From the NCBI GenBank assembly GCA_017625275.1, contig JAGALI010000008.1, positions 1 to 6,165 of the forward strand: a DNA stretch of 6,165 nt, read 5' to 3'. A program made the position numbers and the translations under genes. This DNA is from Clostridia bacterium (lineage in GTDB: Bacteria; Bacillota; Clostridia; Oscillospirales; CAG-272). Below the pieces are notes generated by a model that was not told the origin of the DNA, did not search any database, and saw nothing but the letters and a program-made list of their open reading frames with translations. The first letter of the stretch is position 1. Each line of letters starts with the position of its first letter. Positions 1 through 5,833 of this stretch are shown one piece after another.

Positions 1-1
1 T

Positions 2-397
2 ACAAAAATCCCTGACATTGAAAATGCAGTATTGGATTTTTGGGAAGAGAAAAGAAAGAATATAAAAAAGTGGTATCTTGAAATGAAGGAGCCAACTGAT
101 GTTATAATATCAGCATCTCCTGAGTTTTTGCTAGCTCCAATTTGTAAAGAGCTTGGTGTTGGCTGCATGATGGCAACTAGAGTTGACAATAAAACTGGAC
201 TTTTTGATGGTGAAAATTGTCATGGCAAGCAAAAGGTAACACGCTTTTACGCGCTTTATCCAGACGCAGAGATAGATAAATTTTATTCTGATATGTATTG
301 CGATACACCACTTGCGCTTTTGGCAAAGGAAGCATACATAGTAAAGGGAGAGAGGCTATCCCCTTGGAAATTTAAAAAGAAAGACATAATAGGATAA
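2..397 (+). CDS. HAD-IB family hydrolase (phosphoserine-phosphatase-like), C-terminal part
   Basis: Partial gene, open through the left edge in frame 2. The 131 visible codons begin TKIPDIENAVLDFWEEK; the TTG at 32 is internal, not a start. The protein resembles the HAD subfamily IB hydrolases of Clostridia, probably cytoplasmic phosphatases of unknown substrate. Visible motifs are motif II (DVIISASPEF, with the phosphate-binding Ser), the conserved stretch RVDNKTGLFDGENCHGKQKV that carries the motif III Lys, and motif IV (FYSDMYCDTPL) with its two Mg-binding Asp. The nucleophile motif DxDxT would be in the missing N-terminus, so activity cannot be judged. Motif IV reads D-M-Y-C-D where relatives usually have D-S-x-S-D, a mild oddity. 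The gene ends 5 nt before a terminator shared with the convergent ECF gene. Family call is confident; substrate is unknown. Confidence 0.88.
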   Translation, partial: TKIPDIENAVLDFWEEKRKNIKKWYLEMKEPTDVIISASPEFLLAPICKELGVGCMMATRVDNKTGLFDGENCHGKQKVTRFYALYPDAEIDKFYSDMYCDTPLALLAKEAYIVKGERLSPWKFKKKDIIG

Positions 398-402
398 AAA
401 AG

Positions 403-433
403 AAAAGGACTGTTACTCAAAGCAGTCCTTTTT
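403..433. terminator. Bidirectional intrinsic terminator between HAD gene and ECF S gene
   Basis: The arms AAAAGGACTG (403-412) and CAGTCCTTTT (423-432) pair perfectly around a 10-nt loop, or 8 nt with a T-G closing pair. The plus strand continues in T residues. The minus strand has an equally good T-rich tail (TCCTTTTCTTTTTTA), so the hairpin can end both convergent transcripts. The minus-strand stop codon of the ECF gene (432-434) overlaps the base of the stem. Confidence 0.88.
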
Positions 434-950
434 ATATTGTTCTTTTTTCCTCAAGGCGAGATAATACCTTGTATATTGGAACAACCAGCAGAGAAATAAT
501 AACATTTCCAAGCATATGTAAAAGATCAAACGGGAAGCCAGCAATAATCCATGCAATCATGCCCTTGAAATCAAGCCCGAATAAAAGTGCCTGCGCTGGT
601 GCATAGAGAATGCCATAGAAAAGACCGTGTAATCCACAAAATATAGATGCTAAAATCCCCTTTGCTTTAATAGAGGCATTTTTTGGAATGAGCATAAATA
701 GCGCCCAAGCAAGTGTCCATATATAAAGGTATGGTATCCACCAGGTAGCAAGTCCATAAAACACTCCAGAAATGGCGACATAAACATAAATAGGTATAAG
801 CGCTCTAGACCTGTAAACAAGTGTAAAAACAGCTATTAGCATCGTCACAGGGTGAATGTTAGGCAAAAGCTCGGTCACAATTTTTGAAATAAATAAAATT
901 GAGCCGAGCATTGCGAAAATAACCAAATCAAGAATTTTTGATTTCTTCAT
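432..950 (-). CDS. Putative ECF transporter S component (integral membrane substrate-binding subunit)
   Basis: A very hydrophobic 172-residue protein with about six membrane segments (roughly 7-29, 34-47, 50-66, 70-88, 98-125 and 131-161). It has a basic start (MKKSK) and a basic tail, the size and layout of S components of energy-coupling-factor vitamin or micronutrient importers. The segment GFPFDLLHMLGN (138-149) before the last helix is typical of one group of annotated ECF S proteins. S components bind the substrate and use a shared EcfA-EcfA'-EcfT module, which is not in this window. Substrate cannot be read from the sequence; no riboswitch is visible upstream to suggest one. It lies 8 nt downstream of the cyclophilin gene, probably co-transcribed. 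Its Shine-Dalgarno is weak (GAAG inside the end of the cyclophilin gene), suggesting translational coupling. Alternative: another small six-helix membrane protein. Confidence 0.72.
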   Translation of the reverse strand: MKKSKILDLVIFAMLGSILFISKIVTELLPNIHPVTMLIAVFTLVYRSRALIPIYVYVAISGVFYGLATWWIPYLYIWTLAWALFMLIPKNASIKAKGILASIFCGLHGLFYGILYAPAQALLFGLDFKGMIAWIIAGFPFDLLHMLGNVIISLLVVPIYKVLSRLEEKRTI

Positions 951-958
951 TTCAAAAA

Positions 959-1435
959 TTATTCTTCAATAAGAGTAACACTCTTCATTTTCATATCTAT
1001 AACTGGTCTGTCCTGGAAGCCTGTTTTAACAGATGCAATTTCGTCAACAACCTCAATGCCAGATACAACCTTACCAAACGCAGCATATTGACCATCAAGG
1101 AATTTTCCGTCAGCATGCATGATAAAGAATTGTGATGATGCAGAGTTAGGCATCGCACTTCTAGCCATTGAAACAACGCCTCTTACATGAGAAATGTCAT
1201 TTTCAACGCCATTAGCTCTAAATTCACCCTTGATTTTTTCGCTAGAGCCACCACAGCCTGTGCCAGTAGGGTCACCACCCTGAATCATAAAGCCAGCAAT
1301 AACTCTGTGGAAAATAAGGCCATTATAAAAGCCCTCAGAAACAAGCTTTTTAAAATTTTTAACAGTAATAGGTGCCTTATCCTCATAAAGCTCAATGTCG
1401 ATAATTCCACCATTTTCCATTTCTATTCTAACCAT
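959..1435 (-). CDS. Cyclophilin-type peptidyl-prolyl cis-trans isomerase
   Basis: A complete 158-residue single-domain cyclophilin, which catalyses cis-trans isomerisation of Xaa-Pro bonds. There is no signal peptide or lipobox, so it should be cytoplasmic. Signature blocks are present in order: FHRVIAGFMIQGGDPTGTG (42-60, with the catalytic Arg44 and substrate-pocket Phe49 and Gln52), GVVSMAR (87-92), SSQFFI (100-105) and LDGQYAAFGKV (113-123). As in many bacterial cyclophilins, the position equivalent to human CypA Trp121 is not Trp (Phe112), which usually goes with weak cyclosporin binding. The start is set by GAGGTG at 1441-1446, 5 nt upstream of ATG. A near-consensus sigma-A promoter lies just beyond. 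First gene of a likely two-gene unit with the ECF S component. Confidence 0.96.
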   Translation of the reverse strand: MVRIEMENGGIIDIELYEDKAPITVKNFKKLVSEGFYNGLIFHRVIAGFMIQGGDPTGTGCGGSSEKIKGEFRANGVENDISHVRGVVSMARSAMPNSASSQFFIMHADGKFLDGQYAAFGKVVSGIEVVDEIASVKTGFQDRPVIDMKMKSVTLIEE

Positions 1436-1440
1436 AATAA

Positions 1441-1446
1441 CACCTC
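1441..1446 (-). promoter_or_regulatory. Ribosome binding site of the cyclophilin gene
   Basis: GAGGTG on the minus strand, 5 nt before the ATG at 1433-1435. It is a strong match to the anti-Shine-Dalgarno sequence and fixes the start. Confidence 0.85.
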
Positions 1447-1466
1447 ATAAAAATATTTATATATAC

Positions 1467-1495
1467 ATTGTAGCAGAACGCGAGTCTAATGTCAA
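1467..1495 (-). promoter_or_regulatory. Sigma-A promoter of the cyclophilin-ECF S unit
   Basis: On the minus strand a perfect -35 TTGACA (1490-1495) is followed by a 17-bp spacer and a -10 TACAAT (1467-1472, 5 of 6). Predicted transcription start is near 1460, giving a leader of about 25 nt with room only for the ribosome binding site. This suggests constitutive, fairly strong expression. Confidence 0.82.
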
Positions 1496-1500
1496 ACAAT

Positions 1501-1529
1501 TTGTTTAATAAAGATTAAATTTGTTAAAT
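1501..1529 (+). promoter_or_regulatory. Possible promoter of the AI-2E permease gene
   Basis: TTGTTT (1501-1506), a 17-bp spacer and TTAAAT (1524-1529) give a moderate sigma-A match with correct spacing in a gap that must drive rightward transcription. No clear sigma-E (sporulation) type promoter was seen, although YtvI-like genes can be sporulation-linked. The region is so AT-rich that chance matches are likely. Confidence 0.4.
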
Positions 1530-1540
1530 ATATTTTTAAA

Positions 1541-1548
1541 GGGGTGAT
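1541..1548 (+). promoter_or_regulatory. Ribosome binding site deciding a TTG start for the AI-2E permease
   Basis: AAAGGGGTGATG (1538-1549) aligns almost base for base with the full anti-SD complement AAGGAGGTGATC. The in-frame GTG (1544) and ATG (1547) both lie inside this element, too close to be used with it. The TTG at 1553 has the usual spacing, 8 nt after the G run. Confidence 0.65.
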
Positions 1549-1552
1549 GAAT

Positions 1553-2632
1553 TTGGATAGATTGAAAAAAAGCGCATATATAGGGGTCAGCATAATAGCA
1601 TATCTTGCACTTGCATATGTGTTTTTAAAATATGCTCTTGGCATAATATTACCCTTTGCAATATCGTTTATAATAGTTGTAATATCTCGTCCAATTGTTG
1701 ATAAAATATCAAAGCATACAAGAGTGCATAAATCTGTTGTAAGCCTTTTTGTAATAGGCATAATTCTTGTCCTCATGATATATGTAATAACCTTGGCAAC
1801 AGGTGCAATCTTGGAGCAGATAGGGAATCTTATAGAGCTGGTTAGTCAGCATCTTAGTGAGGACGATAATTATGTGAGTAGAGCGCTTGCGTTTGTCGAG
1901 GCGCTTTTTGATAAATTTCCATTTTTAAAGAACGAAATAGGTGATGACACGACCGTGTATTCCGTGGCGCTTGAAATGGCGAAAAACGCAGTTAGTGAGT
2001 TAAGCTCAGGACTTACAAGAGTGGTAGGCGCATTTATAGCCTCGCTCCCTGAAATAGTAGTCACTGTTGTTGTTATTTTGCTGTCACTTTTTTATTTTTC
2101 TAAGGATTATCATAAAATTACAACAAAAATAAGCGCAATGCTACCTAATACAATTAGAAAACGCCTCCCAGGAGTAAAAAGAGATGTGCTATTTGTGCTG
2201 TCAAGCTATTTGCGCTCATATCTTTTGCTTCTTTTTATCACCTTTGCTGAGGTTTTTTCTGGGCTTTTAATTTTAGGTGTTGAAAATGCCTTTGCTATAT
2301 CAATAATAGTGGCACTTGTGGACCTGCTTCCAATATTAGGGGTAGGAACGGTTTTAATTCCATGGGCAATAGTTTCTTTTATAATAGGAAACACTAAGCT
2401 GGCGCTTGGACTTTTAGTTTTGTTTGCTATTGTGTATATTGTTAGACAAATAATAGAACCAAGAATTGTAAGCTCTCAGATGAATGTTCACCCCTTAATT
2501 GCGATTTTTGCAATGTATGCTGGACTTAAGATAGCTGGTCTTGGTGGAATGATAGTAGCTCCTTTTTTAGCCTTTGCAACAAAAACAGTTTATGATGGAT
2601 TAAAAAAAGAAAAAAGCATTGAAAAAAGCTAA
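1553..2632 (+). CDS. ytvI: AI-2E family transporter, YtvI-like
   Basis: A polytopic membrane protein of 359 residues from the TTG at 1553 (361 from ATG 1547, 362 from GTG 1544). The order is typical of the AI-2E/UPF0118 family: two N-terminal membrane segments (about 8-50), a third near 65-90, an amphipathic extracytoplasmic or helical stretch (about 90-165), then a cluster of hydrophobic segments to the C-terminus. The block VDLLPILGVGTVLIPWA, then VRQIIEPRIV and NVHPLIAIFAMYAGLKIAGLGG, is the hallmark of the family and most like the YtvI branch, described as a sporulation membrane protein in Bacillus. Family members are linked to AI-2 export or Na+/H+ exchange; the actual substrate here is unknown. 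It lies 49 nt upstream of trpS on the same strand and is divergent from the cyclophilin unit. The family is certain; the YtvI name rests on remembered motif similarity. Confidence 0.87.
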   Translation: MDRLKKSAYIGVSIIAYLALAYVFLKYALGIILPFAISFIIVVISRPIVDKISKHTRVHKSVVSLFVIGIILVLMIYVITLATGAILEQIGNLIELVSQHLSEDDNYVSRALAFVEALFDKFPFLKNEIGDDTTVYSVALEMAKNAVSELSSGLTRVVGAFIASLPEIVVTVVVILLSLFYFSKDYHKITTKISAMLPNTIRKRLPGVKRDVLFVLSSYLRSYLLLLFITFAEVFSGLLILGVENAFAISIIVALVDLLPILGVGTVLIPWAIVSFIIGNTKLALGLLVLFAIVYIVRQIIEPRIVSSQMNVHPLIAIFAMYAGLKIAGLGGMIVAPFLAFATKTVYDGLKKEKSIEKS

Positions 2633-2647
2633 AAACTATGATAATAT
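2619..2647 (+). promoter_or_regulatory. Possible internal promoter for trpS
   Basis: TTGAAA (2619-2624, inside the last codons of the permease gene), a 17-bp spacer and TAATAT (2642-2647) could start a trpS transcript. The -10 matches only 4 of 6 and the region is AT-rich, so trpS may instead be read through from the permease promoter. Confidence 0.3.
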
Positions 2648-2665
2648 ATATATGATTTTAAGTTT

Positions 2666-2670
2666 AGGAG
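2666..2670 (+). promoter_or_regulatory. Ribosome binding site deciding the trpS start
   Basis: AGGAG at 2666-2670 lies 11 nt before the ATG at 2682. Spacing is slightly long, but no other candidate precedes the ATG. It supports 2682 over the earlier in-frame TTG at 2619, which overlaps the upstream gene. Confidence 0.7.
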
Positions 2671-2681
2671 CTATAAAAACC

Positions 2682-3686
2682 ATGTTTAATGATAAAAAGG
2701 TTGTTTTCTCTGGCGTTCAGCCCTCAGGAAACCTTACAATAGGAAATTATCGTGGTGCGATTCGTAATTTCAGCGCATTTTCAGAGGAGTATCATTGCTA
2801 TTATTGTGTAGTAGATATGCATGCAATAACAGTAAGACAAATCCCTGCTGAGCTAAGACGCAGAACCTACGAAACCCTTGCACTTTATATCGCGTGTGGA
2901 CTTGACCCTGAAAAGAATACTCTTTTTGTACAAAGCCATGTTCCACAGCATGCGGAGCTTGGATGGATACTTGATTGCTATACTATGTTTGGTGAGCTTT
3001 CGCGTATGACTCAATTTAAGGATAAAAGCGCGAAGAACGCTGATAACATAAACGCAGGATTATTTACATATCCATCGCTTATGGCAGCCGATATTTTGCT
3101 TTATCAAACGGAGCTTGTGCCTGTTGGCGTTGACCAAAAGCAGCATCTTGAGCTTGCACGCGATATTGCAAATCGCTTCAATCAAATATATGGAGAAACC
3201 TTTGTAGTGCCAGACGGCTATATAGCCAAGGACGGCGCAAAAATAATGTCCCTGCAGGAGCCTACAAAGAAAATGAGCAAATCTGATGCTAACGAAAACG
3301 CAGTAGTTAGAATCCTCGATTCAAAGGACGATATTATAAGGAAGTTTAAAAGAGCAGTTACCGATTCTGACAATCAGATTATATTCACACCAGAAAAGCC
3401 TGGCATTTCTAATCTTCTTACAATTTACTCATGCGTAACCGATAAAACCATCGCAGAGGCAGAGAGAGAATTTGTAGGTAAGGGCTATGGTGATTTCAAG
3501 CTCGCAGTAGGAGAGGCAGTTGCTGACAATCTTACACCTGTTCGTGAGGAATTTGCAAGACTCATGGCAGATAAGGCATATCTTGAACAGGTTATGGCAA
3601 AGGGCGCAGAGGACGCATATCGTAACGCAAGACGCACAATGTCAAAGGTAAGACGCAAGCTCGGATTTACAGAGCTTAAGCACTAA
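2682..3686 (+). CDS. trpS: Tryptophanyl-tRNA synthetase
   Basis: A 334-residue class Ic aminoacyl-tRNA synthetase, the usual length for the bacterial enzyme. It activates tryptophan with ATP and charges tRNA-Trp in the cytoplasm. The Rossmann domain begins VVFSGVQPSGNLTIGNY, with TIGN (19-22) as the HIGH signature. The Trp pocket block PSLMAADILLYQ (131-142) contains the Asp (137) expected to contact the indole NH. GVDQKQHLELARDIA (149-163) is family-typical, and KKMSKSD (196-202) is the KMSKS loop. The helical C-terminal domain is complete. The start at 2682 gives the standard N-terminus; the longer reading frame from 2619 adds a non-conserved extension. No T-box leader fits in the 49-nt gap after the permease gene. 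It ends 11 nt before a bidirectional terminator. Confidence 0.98.
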   Translation: MFNDKKVVFSGVQPSGNLTIGNYRGAIRNFSAFSEEYHCYYCVVDMHAITVRQIPAELRRRTYETLALYIACGLDPEKNTLFVQSHVPQHAELGWILDCYTMFGELSRMTQFKDKSAKNADNINAGLFTYPSLMAADILLYQTELVPVGVDQKQHLELARDIANRFNQIYGETFVVPDGYIAKDGAKIMSLQEPTKKMSKSDANENAVVRILDSKDDIIRKFKRAVTDSDNQIIFTPEKPGISNLLTIYSCVTDKTIAEAEREFVGKGYGDFKLAVGEAVADNLTPVREEFARLMADKAYLEQVMAKGAEDAYRNARRTMSKVRRKLGFTELKH

Positions 3687-3697
3687 TTACAAAAAAT

Positions 3698-3724
3698 AAA
3701 CGGCTACAATGTAGCCGTTTTTTT
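3698..3724. terminator. Bidirectional intrinsic terminator between trpS and the GH29-like gene
   Basis: AAACGGCTAC (3698-3707) pairs perfectly with GTAGCCGTTT (3711-3720) around a 3-nt loop. It is followed by T residues to 3724 on the plus strand and by a T-rich tail (TTTATTTTTT) on the minus strand. It ends trpS and the convergent GH29-like gene, whose stop codon (3723-3725) overlaps the T-run. Confidence 0.92.
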
Positions 3725-4631
3725 ATTCATCAATTCCATGCGCCTTCAGCCATTTCAGCTGCTCGAATGTTTTGTCGGCTATTAAGCCCTCTTGGTATAA
3801 GGCGCAATTGTATGCAAAAACTCCACCCTTGGATTTTATCGCTCTTACATATTCCAAAACCTCATAGCTTTGGTGTACAGGAGAGGGCGTGCCTTCTTTT
3901 TCGTGTACCCAAAATTCGTCCATCCAGCAAAGCGCAAACCATTGAGTGTCGCCCTCGCCACTAAAGCGTCCTTTTGGTAGAAAATCGAGCCCATTTTCTT
4001 CGCCGGCCTGATAGTCGGCGATGCCTTTACCCCAGGAGCTACCCCAGCCACATGTGCCACGAAAATTAAATGCAATTATTGCGTCCTCGTTTCCTGCGCG
4101 TAGGGCGCTTGCGTATCGCTCATAATCATATCTTGTGCCTCTGCCACCACAAACGTCAGGCTCATAACAGCAATCAATCCACCAGCCGTGAATTTTCTTT
4201 CCGTATTTCTTTGAAATTGCCTCTGTTACCTTATAGCAATATTCTGCGTGAAGGGTAGGATTTGTATCAAAGCCAGTAGCTTCACGCCAAGCCTTGCCAA
4301 CAGAGTCCTCGCCATTAAAATAAAGCATGAGCCTTATGTCGTGCTTTTCAAGAGCGCTTGCAAGCTCTAAAATTAAATCTCTGTCACAAGTGTAATTGGG
4401 AACAATTTCATCAAGCTCATTCAAGGGGAAGGGTACCTTCATCTCTGCGTGAGTAATTGTAAAGAACAAAAATTTTGCACCAGATGCCACAACCTGTGAA
4501 ACGAACTCATTAAGTCTGAAATCTCTTACCGCGTCCTTGTAGCACTTTTTCTCGCCCTCTTTTGGTAAGGAGTTAGTGGTCCAGTGGACAAAAAGACCAT
4601 ATCCAGCCTCGCTAAACCAATCAGTTCTCAT
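3723..4631 (-). CDS. GH29-like (alpha-L-fucosidase-like) catalytic-domain protein
   Basis: A 302-residue protein without signal peptide or membrane segment, with nine Cys, so probably cytoplasmic. The fold markers of a GH29-type TIM barrel are visible in order: N-terminal WFSEAGYGLFVHW (5-17, compare WFxxAKFGIFxHWG), GAKFLFFTITHAEMKVPFP (51-69), IRLMLYFN (99-106), HGWWIDCCYE (148-157) with Asp153 at the expected nucleophile position, ADYQAGEENG (205-214) where Glu may act as acid/base, and the closing GGVFAYNCALYQEGLI (269-284). It lacks the C-terminal beta-sandwich of full fucosidases (about 450 residues). The paired His of the fucose pocket appears as a single His61 followed by Ala-Glu, and HWG is HWT. 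It may therefore act on another sugar or be non-catalytic. AAAGGA (4637-4642) precedes the ATG. It lies 38 nt after ychF and behind its terminator. Confidence 0.72.
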   Translation of the reverse strand: MRTDWFSEAGYGLFVHWTTNSLPKEGEKKCYKDAVRDFRLNEFVSQVVASGAKFLFFTITHAEMKVPFPLNELDEIVPNYTCDRDLILELASALEKHDIRLMLYFNGEDSVGKAWREATGFDTNPTLHAEYCYKVTEAISKKYGKKIHGWWIDCCYEPDVCGGRGTRYDYERYASALRAGNEDAIIAFNFRGTCGWGSSWGKGIADYQAGEENGLDFLPKGRFSGEGDTQWFALCWMDEFWVHEKEGTPSPVHQSYEVLEYVRAIKSKGGVFAYNCALYQEGLIADKTFEQLKWLKAHGIDE

Positions 4632-4636
4632 GATAA

Positions 4637-4642
4637 TCCTTT
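4637..4642 (-). promoter_or_regulatory. Ribosome binding site of the GH29-like gene
   Basis: AAAGGA on the minus strand, 5 nt before ATG (4629-4631). It begins only one base after the T-run of the upstream terminator, so the whole space between terminator and start codon is taken by the ribosome binding site. Confidence 0.75.
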
Positions 4643-4643
4643 C

Positions 4644-4671
4644 AAAAAAGTGAGCCTAAGCTCACTTTTTT
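4644..4671 (-). terminator. Intrinsic terminator of ychF
   Basis: On the minus strand AAAAAAGTGAGC pairs with GCTCACTTTTTT around a 4-nt loop (plus-strand arms 4644-4655 and 4660-4671). The core stem GTGAGC/GCTCAC is followed by six T. The hairpin starts within the ychF stop codon (4670-4672) and ends 12 nt before the GH29-like start codon. It may act as a partial terminator regulating readthrough into that gene. Confidence 0.85.
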
Positions 4672-5764
4672 ATACATTAAATCTAAATAAAACTATATCG
4701 CCGTCGGCAATTACATATTCCTTGCCCTCGGAGCGAACAAGACCCTTTTCCTTGGCTACATTCATGGAGCCACATTCCATAAGGTCATCAAAGGAAACAA
4801 TCTCGGCGCGGATAAAGCCACGCTCAAAGTCGGAGTGAATTTTGCCTGCAGCCTGAGGCGCCTTTGTACCCTTAACGATAGTCCAAGCGCGAACCTCCTT
4901 AGGTCCAGCTGTAAGATAGCTTATAAGACCAAGCAGAGAATAGCTTGCCTTTATAAGCCTGTCAAGACCACTTTCCTCAATGCCAAGGTCGGAGAGGAAC
5001 ATTTCCTTGTCCTCATCGTCAAGCTCAGCAATTTGAGCCTCAATTTCAGCACAAACAGGAATAACCTCGCTCTTTTCAGTCTTTGCAAACTCAACAACGC
5101 TTTGATAAAGTGAATTTTGTGTAAGGTCAGTGCCAATATCACTTTCACTAATATTAGCTGCATAAATAACAGGCTTGATTGTAAGTAAGGCAACATCGCC
5201 CATCATTTCCATTTCTTCCTCAGTATAGTCGAGAGATCGTGCAGTCTTGCCGTCCTCAAGAGCCTTCAAAACTCTTTCGTAAAGCTCAGCCTTAGGGGCG
5301 AGAGTCTTATCGCCCTTCATAGCCTTTTTAACAGCGTCAATTCTTCTCTCAATAATTTCAATATCAGAGAAAATAAGCTCAAGATTGATGGTTTCAACAT
5401 CGCGAAGTGGGTCAACACCACCATCAACATGTATAATATCGTTGTTTTCAAAGCAACGAACAACATGCACAATCGCATCAACCTCTCTTATATGTGAAAG
5501 GAATTTATTTCCAAGTCCCTCACCCTTAGACGCGCCTCTTACAAGACCTGCAATATCAACAAATTCGATAACAGCAGGAGTATAAAGCTCGGGATTATAC
5601 ATTTTTGCAAGCTCGTCCAAGCGAGAATCAGGAACCGCAACAACACCAACATTTGGCTCAATAGTACAGAATGGATAATTCGCACTTTGCGCACCGGCAT
5701 TAGTCAAAGCATTAAAAAGAGTGCTCTTGCCAACATTTGGTAAGCCTACTATTCCAAGTTTCAT
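4670..5764 (-). CDS. ychF: Redox/translation-associated P-loop ATPase YchF (Obg family)
   Basis: A complete 364-residue YchF/Ola1-type protein, the normal length. It is a cytoplasmic ribosome-associated TRAFAC NTPase that prefers ATP, known to affect stress responses and translation. The P-loop GLPNVGKST is at 7-15. The G3 motif DIAG (70-73) is followed by the family-specific LVRGASKGEGLGNKFL. The G4 position is NISE (204-207) instead of NKxD, the change associated with ATP rather than GTP specificity. A helical insert spans about 130-190, and the C-terminal TGS domain runs 280-363 (LISYLTAGPKEVRAWTI to the end). The start at 5764 gives the canonical MKLGIVGLPNVGKS and has GAGGTG at 5769-5774. 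The longer frame from 5803 is rejected because it runs through the ribosome binding site and into the predicted promoter. Own promoter upstream and own terminator downstream. Confidence 0.98.
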   Translation of the reverse strand: MKLGIVGLPNVGKSTLFNALTNAGAQSANYPFCTIEPNVGVVAVPDSRLDELAKMYNPELYTPAVIEFVDIAGLVRGASKGEGLGNKFLSHIREVDAIVHVVRCFENNDIIHVDGGVDPLRDVETINLELIFSDIEIIERRIDAVKKAMKGDKTLAPKAELYERVLKALEDGKTARSLDYTEEEMEMMGDVALLTIKPVIYAANISESDIGTDLTQNSLYQSVVEFAKTEKSEVIPVCAEIEAQIAELDDEDKEMFLSDLGIEESGLDRLIKASYSLLGLISYLTAGPKEVRAWTIVKGTKAPQAAGKIHSDFERGFIRAEIVSFDDLMECGSMNVAKEKGLVRSEGKEYVIADGDIVLFRFNV

Positions 5765-5768
5765 AAAA

Positions 5769-5774
5769 CACCTC
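5769..5774 (-). promoter_or_regulatory. Ribosome binding site deciding the ychF start
   Basis: GAGGTG on the minus strand, 4 nt before the ATG at 5762-5764. It fixes the start at the conserved MKLGIVG and excludes the longer reading frame. Confidence 0.85.
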
Positions 5775-5801
5775 GTAAAATTATTAATTTTATCACCATA
5801 C

Positions 5802-5830
5802 ATTTTACATTATTTTATAAAATATATCAA
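5802..5830 (-). promoter_or_regulatory. Sigma-A promoter of ychF
   Basis: On the minus strand TTGATA (5825-5830, 5 of 6) is followed by a 17-bp spacer and TAAAAT (5802-5807, 5 of 6). Predicted start is near 5795, giving a leader of about 31 nt. The spacer is almost filled by a 14-bp perfect palindrome (5811-5824). Confidence 0.68.
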
Positions 5831-5833
5831 GAC

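Noticed and set aside
938..1450. Plus-strand ORFs opposite the cyclophilin gene
   Set aside because: They are antisense shadows of a strongly conserved minus-strand gene, have no ribosome binding site, and their translations resemble no protein family I know.
1492..2394. Minus-strand ORFs opposite the AI-2E permease gene
   Set aside because: Antisense shadows of a clear membrane protein gene; no start signals.
2619..2681. N-terminal extension of TrpRS from TTG at 2619
   Set aside because: It overlaps the upstream gene, has no ribosome binding site, and is not part of known bacterial TrpRS; the ATG at 2682 with AGGAG upstream gives the standard N-terminus.
3767..4838. Plus-strand ORFs and a second minus-frame ORF (3845-4075) over the GH29-like gene and its border with ychF
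   Set aside because: The continuous GH29-like frame explains the region; the others lack ribosome binding sites and family motifs. The second minus-frame ORF is not evidence of a frameshift, because the main frame is intact throughout.
4835..5585. ORFs opposite or out of frame with ychF
   Set aside because: Shadows of ychF, whose whole length is conserved.
5765..5803. N-terminal extension of YchF from the ATG ending at 5803
   Set aside because: It would translate through GAGGTG and begin inside the predicted -10 region; YchF proteins start at MKLGIVG or similar.
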